NCBI GenBank assembly: GCA_903871935.1
Contig: CAIQIQ010000006.1
Coordinates: 59,618 to 123,617, forward strand
Source of the DNA: an uncultured Phycisphaerales bacterium
GTDB taxonomy: Bacteria > Planctomycetota > Phycisphaerae > Tepidisphaerales > Tepidisphaeraceae
Direction of reading: 5' to 3'
Length of the DNA stretch: 64,000 nucleotides
The notes beneath the pieces are model-generated. The model searched no databases and was not told the DNA's origin. It saw only the letters and a list, made by a program, of their open reading frames with translations. Of the stretch, positions 54,277-62,961 are shown piece by piece (positions within the stretch are counted from its first letter, which is position 1; every line of letters begins with the position of its first letter). Position numbers and translations under genes: made by a program.

Positions 54277-55434
54277 TCAGGCGAAAGCACGCCACGCCCG
54301 CCCTCCTATCGGATACCGCCCGTACCGCCGCGCCGCCCGCACCAACGCCCGCACGTTCTCCGGCGGCGTCTCCAACGGGACCATCTCGCCATACAGCGTA
54401 AATCCCCCGCCGCCGGCCGCCGCCTCGATGATCCGCCGCACCTCGCCCTCGATCTCACTCACGGACCCGCTCGTCAGCATCCGCGCTGTGATCGTGCAGA
54501 GCATCGGCTTCCGATGTGCCGCCAGCAACGCCTTATATTCCGCCAGGCGGATGTCCGGCCGTTTCTCCAGGTCCAAAGCAAAGGCCCGCACGTTCGTCGA
54601 TCCCGCCGCGATCACCCGCCGGACCAGCTCACGCCAGTCGGCCAGAGCGCTGCATCCCCAGATGCCGCCCCACGATGCCCCCGGCGGCGTAAGCATCCCG
54701 ATTACACGCGAGGTATAGGGCAGCACAAACTCATCGAACACACCCAGCGACACCAGTGGCGGCGACGCCCAGGCGTCGATGATCGATGTCGCCATCGCCC
54801 CATGTTGAAGCTGCGCCCGGCCAAAACCCGCCGCCACCCGCGTGCAGAACTCCATCAGGCGATGCGCTGCATCCGGGTCTTCGACGATGTCCAGCATCAA
54901 TGCCTCGTATCCCCGCAGGTTCACCGCCAGCGAGAACGGCGCTGTCACCGCCGCGTAGGCTCCCATGATGTCCCCCACCAGACGGCCCAGGAGTCGGTTG
55001 ACCTCCAACACCCATGGCATCCGGCGGGCCCGCGTGAAATCCGGCATCTCCAGCCGGCCAATGTCCTCTCGCCGCTCCAGCAGATGCCGCTGGATCTCGG
55101 GAAAACCCTCGCCCGGATACACCAGCGGCGTGCCCATCGCCTCGACCTCGACGTTGTAGCAGTCCGCGAACCCACACGGCAGGTCGTGGCCATATTCCAG
55201 TAGCGCCACCAACTGCGCATAAACGTGCGCAACAGGGTCCTGGCAGATCCGCCGGACGCTCAGCCCCGCCACCCGCGCTGCATGCTCGTGGATCTGGAAG
55301 ATCACCGGCACCCGGTCCGGCTCCTCGAACCGGTTGGATATGGCAAATCGCTGGAGTGGCGTCATCGCCTCGCCCGCCACGCGCTGATGTACCTGCTCCG
55401 CCAGATTCTCTAAGTCCGATTCGCCAATCTTCAC
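54277..55434 (-). CDS. URO-D superfamily protein (uroporphyrinogen decarboxylase-like)
   Basis: A 385-residue cytosolic protein of the URO-D/MtaA superfamily, recognisable from the N-terminal TPLQRFAISNRFEEPDRVPV, GTPLVYPGEGFPEIQRHLLE, MGAYAAVTAPFSLAVNLRGY and the late RAFALDLEKRPDIRLAEYKA plus GFTLYGEMVPLETPPENVRA. It is not the haem-pathway HemE: the HemE N-terminal PVW.MRQAGR motif is absent. Relatives outside HemE act as corrinoid-linked methyltransferases, or their role is unknown. The second gene of the minus-strand run. Confidence 0.75.
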   Translation of the reverse strand: MKIGESDLENLAEQVHQRVAGEAMTPLQRFAISNRFEEPDRVPVIFQIHEHAARVAGLSVRRICQDPVAHVYAQLVALLEYGHDLPCGFADCYNVEVEAMGTPLVYPGEGFPEIQRHLLERREDIGRLEMPDFTRARRMPWVLEVNRLLGRLVGDIMGAYAAVTAPFSLAVNLRGYEALMLDIVEDPDAAHRLMEFCTRVAAGFGRAQLQHGAMATSIIDAWASPPLVSLGVFDEFVLPYTSRVIGMLTPPGASWGGIWGCSALADWRELVRRVIAAGSTNVRAFALDLEKRPDIRLAEYKALLAAHRKPMLCTITARMLTSGSVSEIEGEVRRIIEAAAGGGGFTLYGEMVPLETPPENVRALVRAARRYGRYPIGGRAWRAFA

Positions 55435-55488
55435 GCGCCAACTCCCGTCAGATTCCCAGATTACTTTGTGCTTTCGGCTTTGAGCTCT

Positions 55489-56508
55489 TTAGCTTTTCTC
55501 GATAGGCACATAGCATTTCCCCGGCTCCATGGCGTGACCCCAACTCAGCGTGTGGGCATCCGCCAAGCTGCGTTTGACGTGAGGCACCCATCCGGCCTGG
55601 ATCAGGGTTCCAAACTGGAAGTAGACCGCATCCATGTCCGAGTGCCATCCCGGATAGTGCCCAAACCCGCCGTCCGAGTTCCGACACGTCAGCACCCACT
55701 CGGCCGCTTTCGCAATGGCCTTCTGCACCCGTTCCGAACCTCCACCCAATTGCCGCAACACAAAGACCGCATCGAAGCACGCATGCACATCCCACGCCGG
55801 ATCTTTGATGTTCCAGCCCCCATCCGCCTTCTGATCGCGAAGCACGCGCTCAACCATCTGCTCAGCCATCGGCGTGTTCTCCCCGACCAAACGAAAGTAA
55901 TGCGCCATATGGAACGACGAAGCCACATGATCGCCCAAATATCCATCCGCCGTTTGACTGCCCACCTGAAGTTCGCGCAAAGCCTGGTCGTAGCGCATCG
56001 GATATGGCCGACCCAACGCCGCGTAAAACAGTGGAAAGAAACTCGTCGTGTACCACGGTAGCTTCTCAAAGGCCCCATCCGAGAAGAACGAATCAAGAAC
56101 GTCGAACGGATCGATGCGTGGCCGCTGGCCCAGCGCCCGCAGGCCCACGACCCCCTGCACCGTGTTGTACAGCACGGCCAGCTTCGACGTGGGATCCATC
56201 TTGCCTTCCAGGTTGGCGAACGATCCATCCGGCCGTTGGTGCCGATGAATGAACTCAACCGAACTCTCGCGGCGCGGCAGTTCCCAACCCATCGTCTTGG
56301 CCAGCGTCGCCGCGTACGTCACCGCCGCGAGATCGCTCAGGCTCGTATCCGAGCTGCCCTGGTAAGAAGCATCCGGCGATGGCGCATACCCGCCATCCTC
56401 CCGGAGGCAGCGGTAGACAAACTCTATCGTCCTCATCTCAAGGTCCATGGCCTTCTTGATGGCCTCACGAGAGGAAAGGAAACGTAGGTCATGGTTTAAT
56501 CGCGACAT
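55489..56508 (-). CDS. Prenyltransferase/squalene-cyclase-repeat (alpha/alpha barrel) protein
   Basis: A 339-residue protein built of prenyltransferase-type repeats: LREDGGYAPSPDASYQG, RPDGSFANLEGK, TADGYLGDHVASSFH, KADGGWNIKDPAWDVHACFD and NSDGGFGHYPGWHSDMDAVY. This fold is used by protein prenyltransferase beta subunits, terpene cyclases and some polysaccharide lyases. No signal peptide is seen and the cyclase DxDD motif is absent. A role in glycan rather than isoprenoid chemistry fits the neighbourhood but is not shown. The ATG at 56508 with CAGGAA upstream is chosen. It is the first gene of the seven-gene run. Confidence 0.7.
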   Translation of the reverse strand: MSRLNHDLRFLSSREAIKKAMDLEMRTIEFVYRCLREDGGYAPSPDASYQGSSDTSLSDLAAVTYAATLAKTMGWELPRRESSVEFIHRHQRPDGSFANLEGKMDPTSKLAVLYNTVQGVVGLRALGQRPRIDPFDVLDSFFSDGAFEKLPWYTTSFFPLFYAALGRPYPMRYDQALRELQVGSQTADGYLGDHVASSFHMAHYFRLVGENTPMAEQMVERVLRDQKADGGWNIKDPAWDVHACFDAVFVLRQLGGGSERVQKAIAKAAEWVLTCRNSDGGFGHYPGWHSDMDAVYFQFGTLIQAGWVPHVKRSLADAHTLSWGHAMEPGKCYVPIEKS

Positions 56509-56940
56509 TATTGGTTCCTGAAGGGGGCCTGGAGTCGATCCGGGACATCTATAGCTCATTTGATGCACCAACTGCCTTTCTGAGACGAGCCCGAGGCGGC
56601 ATTGCTGGTGTGGGCCTGGGTGCCTGCACCGTCGGTGAAACTGCCCCAATTACCAAAACATCGAGAGCGCGGGACTGCAGGTCGGAACTGTTGCGATGAT
56701 GGTCACGCTTTGCGGTCAAGCCCTAATCCTTCTGTGTTGGCAATCTCTTATGACCTGGCACAGTGTACGAGCCTCGGGCTCTGCATGCACGATATTTCCG
56801 CGCCTCTAGTCGATATCCATCCTGAGCAAGGCCCGATAGAATCATGAGCACCGCCACGCGCGATCGCCGATAGAAGGATCTGTCAGAAACCGGTCGATAT
56901 TCTGGTGGTCGGTGGTGACCGGGTACGAGCAGTGGAGGAG

Positions 56941-58995
56941 ATGACAGTGTCACAAATCGGTTTTGCGTCGGTGGATGGTACGTATGGCGGTTGCCTTGGG
57001 GCTGGTCGTGTCGGTTTCAGCGCTGACGGGGGCTTGTGGATTGGGCAGGATGAGCAGAAGAGCTTTGTGATGAAGCCGAGGGTCGAGTCGCAAAGACCAG
57101 AGCAGCTCACCCACTGCTTCCGGACCCAAAGGCCGCGGTTCAACGCCGAAGGCCAGGCGCATCTCTCGCTGCAACTGCCGATGACCGTGCAGACATGCGA
57201 GGGCGACTATCGTGGCGACTGCATCCAGGAAGTCTCGATGGCAGGGGAGGAGATGCTAGCGCTGGGCATCGGTTTGCGCCTGCATGGCGTGGTGCGTGGT
57301 ATGACAGTCAGGGAAGTGAGCTGGGAGATCCAGGCTCCTTCCGACACTCGTGTGGTTGAGGCAGCGCGGGGCATCCCGACGGCGGGTGTGGCGCGCTTCG
57401 AGGACATGGGTAACTGGCTGATCCTCGCCGCCGATGAGCAATTCATGGGCATCTACTGGGGGAGCGAGGCGCCACAGTGGTGTGATCCGCTTGGTGGCGA
57501 AGGTCTCTGGGCAAAGCTGGGTGATGGCACACGCGCGCCGTTCTATCACGGTTGGGAAACTCACCTGCGGCAGTGGCAGGAGCCGCGTGGCTGGCAGGCT
57601 CGCGAGAGCGCGCGGCTGATCCTGCAACAATCGACAGGTCAGAGATTCCGCATGGCCCTCTGCTGGCACCATGGCGACGACCTGCCACTGGATGGCATCG
57701 GCAATTTCAGTGGCGCGGTAGGCCTCACTTGGGGGAGTGATCAGTCGGTAGTCCGTGCCCGGCTGGAAGCGCTGGCAGCGCCGATTAAGCCCTCGGCGAA
57801 GGGCGCTGCGGTGGTCGGCTTTGACTACCTTGATGGCACCTACCGCTTCCGGCGAACCGATGGGCAGTGCGTTGCGACCTTCCCGCCCGACCCACTAGGT
57901 CGCATAGCGCTGGCGCGTGTAGATGGACCGGCATCGACGGCGCTCGCCTGCACGGTAGATGACCGACTGGTCGCGCCCCAGCTTGTATCTGTCGGGCGCA
58001 CCGATGATCCGTACGGTCCGCACGATGGCCGGCCGGATGGTGGCTCGCGACCGGTGCTGGCAGCTCAAGAGCGTCCCGCGGAACGCGTGGAACTGGCCGT
58101 CCAGCTCTCGCCCGACCGGCCAACGCATGTGGGGATCGCTCAGGCAGAGGGCCTGTCGCTGAGCTACCTGTCCCAGGATGACCGCCAGGAGCTGCTCTTG
58201 TTCTGCTCGGACGATCCGGACAGGCCGCTGGGTCGTTTGTCGCTGCAGGATCTGCGCCTGCGCGACCTTCGGCCGCCGCAGATGATCCGGCCCGCGGTGG
58301 CGTGCCTGCCGCTCTACTGGTACCTCATGAACGCGCCCAGCCCGTGGCATTCGGCCAACCAACTCAAGGCTTGGGAGATCCGGCATAATGGTCCCGATGT
58401 GGTGGCTCTGCATCTGATGGCCGCCAATCCGGGTGGGGCGCTGCTTTCCACATTCGATGTCGAGATATCCCTGTCTTCTTCGGGGGCGCTGAACCTGAAT
58501 GTTTCCGCACAGCTAGAGGTCAGAGGCCGCTTCCCGCTTCCCGAGTTGCAGTTCCTGAATCTGTTTCCGGAAAACACACGCATGCCGGAAGAGTGGACGC
58601 ACGATGAGACGATTCTGGCCGGCGCCGGGTTCTTGCGTGCGGTCGACAATCGCGGTGATGCCCGGACGTTTTCGGGTGTTAAGCTCAAGCCGCCGTTCTT
58701 CCTCGCCCAATATTCAACGCGGCCGTATCCGGCCGAGACTGCGGGCAATCTGGCGCTGCTCGTCACCGAGTGCAGCCCGGCGGACCTCCCGCTGGCCTAC
58801 GAGCCGTGCCCGTGCTGGCTGGACAATCATCTTCAGGTCCATTTCCCGGCGGGGGAACCGCAGATCGGCGTGCCCTACGTTGTGCGCTATCGCGTGGTCA
58901 TCTGGCCGGACGATGGCCAGGGCCGCGAAGGCATCGCTGAGATGGCCCGCCGTTCACTGGCGTCCGAAACGTTGGAAGTCGGTGCGGCTTGCTGA
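56941..58995 (+). CDS. Large protein of unknown function
   Basis: A 684-residue soluble-looking protein without signal peptide or membrane helix. It is rich in beta strands and tryptophans (WGSEAPQWCDPLGGEGLWAK, FYHGWETHLRQWQEPRGW), with short duplicated phrases ASVDGTYGG near the start and DYLDGTYRF near the middle that hint at a two-part beta-sandwich architecture, as in glycoside hydrolase accessory domains. No family recognised. GGAGGAG lies immediately before the ATG, so the GTG six bases on (56947) may be the true start. It is convergent with the DUF169 gene. Confidence 0.6.
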   Translation: MTVSQIGFASVDGTYGGCLGAGRVGFSADGGLWIGQDEQKSFVMKPRVESQRPEQLTHCFRTQRPRFNAEGQAHLSLQLPMTVQTCEGDYRGDCIQEVSMAGEEMLALGIGLRLHGVVRGMTVREVSWEIQAPSDTRVVEAARGIPTAGVARFEDMGNWLILAADEQFMGIYWGSEAPQWCDPLGGEGLWAKLGDGTRAPFYHGWETHLRQWQEPRGWQARESARLILQQSTGQRFRMALCWHHGDDLPLDGIGNFSGAVGLTWGSDQSVVRARLEALAAPIKPSAKGAAVVGFDYLDGTYRFRRTDGQCVATFPPDPLGRIALARVDGPASTALACTVDDRLVAPQLVSVGRTDDPYGPHDGRPDGGSRPVLAAQERPAERVELAVQLSPDRPTHVGIAQAEGLSLSYLSQDDRQELLLFCSDDPDRPLGRLSLQDLRLRDLRPPQMIRPAVACLPLYWYLMNAPSPWHSANQLKAWEIRHNGPDVVALHLMAANPGGALLSTFDVEISLSSSGALNLNVSAQLEVRGRFPLPELQFLNLFPENTRMPEEWTHDETILAGAGFLRAVDNRGDARTFSGVKLKPPFFLAQYSTRPYPAETAGNLALLVTECSPADLPLAYEPCPCWLDNHLQVHFPAGEPQIGVPYVVRYRVVIWPDDGQGREGIAEMARRSLASETLEVGAAC

Positions 58996-58999
58996 GTAG

Positions 59000-59806
59000 C
59001 TATTGGAGCGATTGCCACGTCTCGCGCTCGAGGAAGCTGCCCGGGATATTCGCTTCCATCTCCTTGAGCAGCGCCAGCGGCACCGAGAAGGTCAATAGGT
59101 CTTTCCCAAGTCGGCGCAGTGTCTTGCGCGCCGACAGATCATTGAGCCCCACGACGGCCCGCGGTTTGGCCTTGGCGCCTTCGCGGTAGGTGTAGATCCC
59201 GATCGACTGGCATCCGGCGGCGTGCGGGATGATGGCGACGTCGTCACCTTCCCGATTGTAGTTCGCCAGGATCAATAGCGCTGAGAGCTGGTCGGGATTG
59301 GCCAGAAACACAATCGATTCGGGCTTCTCTTCCGGCGTGACTTGCGCCAGCGGCGTAAACAGCACATACCGTGTCGGCACCTCCATGATCGGCAGAGTTT
59401 CTACGAACTTCTTCACCAGGTCAGGGGTCTTCCGGTAGGCTTCGCCATGCACGAAGTGATCGAGCATGCTTCCGCGCAGGAACTGTTTAGCCTGTTCGCA
59501 GGCGGCTCTGCCTTTTTCGCTCTGCATGTTGCCGGACGAGAGGAACCCATAGAAACCTTCGATCCCGCCCAGGAAGCTGTGATAGACGTTGCCGAAGCCC
59601 AGGCCGACACCGCCGCCCTGACAGCCATAGGTCTCGCGATCAAAGACGCAAGTTCGGCCTTTTTCGGCGGCCGCCCCGAATGCTGCCATGACGCAGCCCC
59701 ATCGTCCTTTCTCAAACTGCATCGAGTCCTGGGGCTTCTGGTCCGAGAACAGAATCGCGACAGGCGGATATGCCAGCTTCAACGCGGTGGGAATAGTGCA
59801 GTCCAT
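59000..59806 (-). CDS. DUF169 family protein
   Basis: A 268-residue protein matching DUF169/COG2043 in layout: LKLAYPPVAILFSDQKPQDS, a conserved cysteine run WGCVMAAFGAAAEKGRTCVF, TYGCQGGGVGLGFGN, a VPTRYVLFTPLAQVTPEEKP block, ALLILANYNREGDDVAIIPH and AAGCQSIGIYT. The conserved cysteines suggest a metal or corrinoid/cofactor site. DUF169 members are often near corrinoid methyltransferase genes, and a URO-D-like gene lies divergently 97 bases away. Function unknown. Confidence 0.8.
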   Translation of the reverse strand: MDCTIPTALKLAYPPVAILFSDQKPQDSMQFEKGRWGCVMAAFGAAAEKGRTCVFDRETYGCQGGGVGLGFGNVYHSFLGGIEGFYGFLSSGNMQSEKGRAACEQAKQFLRGSMLDHFVHGEAYRKTPDLVKKFVETLPIMEVPTRYVLFTPLAQVTPEEKPESIVFLANPDQLSALLILANYNREGDDVAIIPHAAGCQSIGIYTYREGAKAKPRAVVGLNDLSARKTLRRLGKDLLTFSVPLALLKEMEANIPGSFLERETWQSLQ

Positions 59807-59903
59807 GGTCGGCGATTATACCACGGCGCACCCGTCGAACAGATCGGAGGAACAGCCAAGTCTGCCTATCGGCTGAGATCTGCCGGTCGTGTATCATGCG
59901 AGC

Positions 59904-61067
59904 ATGCTCACATTTCCGATTCCGTCTGACGCTGAGAAAGCCGCCGTCTGGAAAGCTTATTATGACCGTCATCCCACGCGCGTGCCTTTGCGCTGGGGCG
60001 TGAACTCCCGCGTAGTGATGCTGGATCCGGCGCTGAACAGCGAGGGATTTACGTACGAGGATGTCTTTGGCGATCCGCAGGCGCTGATCACCGTGGCATT
60101 GCGCACCAAGACTCACATCGCGAGGTCGCTCGCGCCGGTGAGCGACATGGCCGCCGCTCTGCCGGAAACGGTCGAGATCGGCGTGGACAGCCAGAACATC
60201 TACGATGCCGCTTACTTTGGCGCATCGCTGGCTTTCCGCGATGGGCAGGTTCCGGACACGGCGCCGGCGTACACGTTGGACGATTTGGACCGGTTTCTGG
60301 CGATGGATTTCAGTCGGCCGCTGGAGAATCCTTGGCTGGCGGGACGTCTGCGCTTTCACGCCGAGGTGACGCGGCTGGCGGCGGGCGTGCGATGCGAAGG
60401 GCGGCCGGTGCGCGTGGCGCCGCTTCTGTTTGGATTCGATGGGCCGTTGACAGTGGCAATGAATCTTTTCGGCGGCGATGTGCTGCTGTTGCTGGCGGAT
60501 GAGCCGGAGCGGGCGCAGCGGCTTTTTGAATTCCTGTCGCGAGAAGCGATGCGACGCAACCAAGCGTTGCGGCTGCGCGCCGGTTTGCCGGCCCGGACAC
60601 CGGACGGCGGACTGGCGGACGATTCGATCCAACTCATCAGCACAGCCACGCTGGAGAAGGTTCTGCTGCCGGTGTATGCGGCGTACATGAATGATGCCTC
60701 GAATTCGACCGTCAGCTCGCGGAACCGGGGCATGCATCTTTGCGGCGATGCTACGCGACATTTCCCCTTGCTGGTGGAGCGACTGGGCGTTGTTTCGTTC
60801 GATACCGGCTTCCCCGTGGATCATGGCGCGTTGCGGGCGGCGCTAGGCGAAGAGATTGAGATCTTCGGCGGGCCGGAGATATCGCTGCTCCTGCACGGCA
60901 CGCCCGAAGCCTGCTACCAGCGCGCGAAGTCGATCCTGCAATCAGGCATTATGCGCGGCGGGAGGTTTATCCTGCAGGAGGCCAATAACCTCCCGCCGCG
61001 TGTACCGGTTGCGAATCTTGCCGCCGTCTATGCCGCGTGCCTGGAGTTCGGGCGGTACGGATCATAG
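59904..61067 (+). CDS. URO-D superfamily protein, second member
   Basis: About 387 residues. The C-terminal half has the superfamily's YMNDASNSTVSSRNRGMHLC, GDATRHFPLLVERLGVVSFD, GFPVDHGALRAALGEEIEIF and GGRFILQEANNLPPRVPVAN, where His/Cys and Asp/Glu could bind metal or corrinoid substrate. The N-terminus (AEKAAVWKAYYDRHPTRVPL) is unlike HemE. It is distant from the member at 54277. A GTG five codons upstream is an alternative start. It is divergent from DUF169 and convergent with paralogue C. Confidence 0.72.
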   Translation: MLTFPIPSDAEKAAVWKAYYDRHPTRVPLRWGVNSRVVMLDPALNSEGFTYEDVFGDPQALITVALRTKTHIARSLAPVSDMAAALPETVEIGVDSQNIYDAAYFGASLAFRDGQVPDTAPAYTLDDLDRFLAMDFSRPLENPWLAGRLRFHAEVTRLAAGVRCEGRPVRVAPLLFGFDGPLTVAMNLFGGDVLLLLADEPERAQRLFEFLSREAMRRNQALRLRAGLPARTPDGGLADDSIQLISTATLEKVLLPVYAAYMNDASNSTVSSRNRGMHLCGDATRHFPLLVERLGVVSFDTGFPVDHGALRAALGEEIEIFGGPEISLLLHGTPEACYQRAKSILQSGIMRGGRFILQEANNLPPRVPVANLAAVYAACLEFGRYGS

Positions 61068-61077
61068 CGGCGAGGAG

Positions 61078-62835
61078 CTACTTGCCCTGCTGTTTGTACC
61101 ACGCGAGCACCGCCTCGGCGTACTTCTCGACGTTGGGGCCGAAGTCGTCGCTCCAGGTGACGTAGATCGCGCCTTTGACGCCCGGGTCCTTGCCAGAGGT
61201 CTGCAGGATACGCGCGATCGACTGCGGGCTGACGTTGGAGAGCACCTGCGGGTGGCCTTCCTTGCTGAAGAACTCTATCGACTGGGGCTTGCCGGCGTTC
61301 CAGTTGATCAGGCCGACTTCCTTGGGCAGGCCTTCCCAGCTCTTGTCCCAGGGATTGATCCCCTTGCACATGGCGAAGTATTCGCCCTTGTACCCGGCGT
61401 TATGGAAGGGGTCGAACAGGTCGCTCCAGACGTAGATGCCTTTGGCCTGCGGGGCGTACTTGTGGATGATCGCGGTGCACTTGCCGATGTTATCAGCGAG
61501 GATGCCGCCGGGGGTCTTGCCGGTGTCGGTGCAGCTCTTGTCCCAGCCCTGCAGGCGAGTCTCATCGTGCTCCATAAACCAGTAATCGGGCTTCAGATAT
61601 TGCTGAGTATGAGCGACGATCTTGTCGATCAGTTCGTAGGTCTTCGGCTCGGCCATGCAGATCGGCACCTGATCGTTGTACTCCATTACGTGCGTAGTGG
61701 CGTAGCTGAGCAGCACTTTGTCGCCTTCCTTGAGGCTGCTGCCGGCGGGAATCTGCAAGACGGGACCTTCGTGCCATTGATAGCCACCCGGATGGCCGGC
61801 ATTGCCGAGCATGGGATCGACCATCTTGGGCAGGTCTTTGCCCTCGGCCAGCACGGTCGTTCCATCTGCGAGAGTTGCCTTGAAGGGCGCGCCGCCGCGA
61901 CGGACGATGTTGCTCAGGCCCACCGGTTCCATTTTCACGTCAGCGAACCAGATCTTGCCGGTGCGGCCGCCCCAGTCGCCCACATAGATGGCAACGTTAT
62001 CGCAGTCCTGGGTATTGAATGTCTTGTGATAGATGGTCCAGTCCTGCGTCGATTTCACATCGTTGAACGTTGGCAGATTCAGCGGATGCCCGCTGTGCTC
62101 TTTGCCATCGGTAGATCCCAGGGCCATTAGCCGTACGTCGCCGGCTTTGTAATTCTCAGTCTTCACGGCCACCGAAAGGTGGTAAGCCCGGAACGGCTTG
62201 ACCTTCAGCGGCTGCCAGGCGCGGGCGTGGTCGAATTCGCCATTCTTCTGGATATCTTCCATGCGCACCGACGGTTTGCCCTGATACGTGACCTGTGTGT
62301 CAACGAAGCATGCCACGCCGGGCTTGTCAATGCTCCAGCCGGTCAGCTTATTGCCGTCGTTCTGCTCAAAGGTGCCATTGATGAGTTTCACATCATCGTC
62401 CGGCACCAGCTTGCCATCCTTGACCACGAAGGGGGCATTCTCCAGCGGGATCGCGTCGGCCAGATTGGGGTCGGCGATCATGATGTCGTTGGCGTAGCCC
62501 AGCGGCAGCACAGTGGCCACCAGGTCCATCCCGTTTTCCGTGCAGGCCTGGCGGAACTTCTGCAGGTTCGTCTCGTAATGGGCATCCCAGGCATTGATGC
62601 GGTGGAACTGGTTGTCCAGGTAGGCGATGCCGGTATAGCCGGCCTTCTTCATCCGCTGCACCATTGCGATGCTCTTGGTCAGGTTCTGGTCGGAGGCCAG
62701 TCCGGTGTGCCAGTAGAGCCAGAGCTGAGGTTTGCCGTTGTCCGCGGCCGGAGCTGCGGCGTTCTGCGCCACCAGCCTGGGCGCGGCCAGCGCCGTCAAC
62801 AAGGTTACAGCCAAAACCGCCAATGTGCGTTTCAT
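61078..62835 (-). CDS. Exported multidomain protein, paralogue C of a three-member family
   Basis: A 585-residue exported protein; signal peptide MKRTLAVLAVTLLTALAAPR(LVAQ). Family blocks: MVQRMKKAGYTGIAYLDNQF, ENAPFVVKDGKLVPDDDVKL, VKPFRAYHLSVAVKTEN, MEHDETRLQGWDKSC (421-435; Asp424-Glu425), DTGKTPGGILADNI, VWSDLFDPFHNAGYK and WDKSWEGLPKEVGLINW. It is closest in domain layout to paralogue A. GAAGGGA precedes the ATG. Separate from the seven-gene run, it ends ten bases from the URO-D-like gene, tail to tail. Confidence 0.7.
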   Translation of the reverse strand: MKRTLAVLAVTLLTALAAPRLVAQNAAAPAADNGKPQLWLYWHTGLASDQNLTKSIAMVQRMKKAGYTGIAYLDNQFHRINAWDAHYETNLQKFRQACTENGMDLVATVLPLGYANDIMIADPNLADAIPLENAPFVVKDGKLVPDDDVKLINGTFEQNDGNKLTGWSIDKPGVACFVDTQVTYQGKPSVRMEDIQKNGEFDHARAWQPLKVKPFRAYHLSVAVKTENYKAGDVRLMALGSTDGKEHSGHPLNLPTFNDVKSTQDWTIYHKTFNTQDCDNVAIYVGDWGGRTGKIWFADVKMEPVGLSNIVRRGGAPFKATLADGTTVLAEGKDLPKMVDPMLGNAGHPGGYQWHEGPVLQIPAGSSLKEGDKVLLSYATTHVMEYNDQVPICMAEPKTYELIDKIVAHTQQYLKPDYWFMEHDETRLQGWDKSCTDTGKTPGGILADNIGKCTAIIHKYAPQAKGIYVWSDLFDPFHNAGYKGEYFAMCKGINPWDKSWEGLPKEVGLINWNAGKPQSIEFFSKEGHPQVLSNVSPQSIARILQTSGKDPGVKGAIYVTWSDDFGPNVEKYAEAVLAWYKQQGK

Positions 62836-62961
62836 GGTCTTCCCTTCATCCAAACGAAAACAGAGCTGCCCACTGCGCGATCACCGCGGGGGCTAAGTGT
62901 TCATTGTCTACCATGGCCGAACCTTGGCAAGGGCCGCTAAAGTGATGTGGCGGTGTTCGGG

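Noticed and set aside
54277..55434. Haem-pathway uroporphyrinogen decarboxylase HemE
   Set aside because: The HemE N-terminal substrate motif is absent and no other haem genes are near; only superfamily membership is supported.
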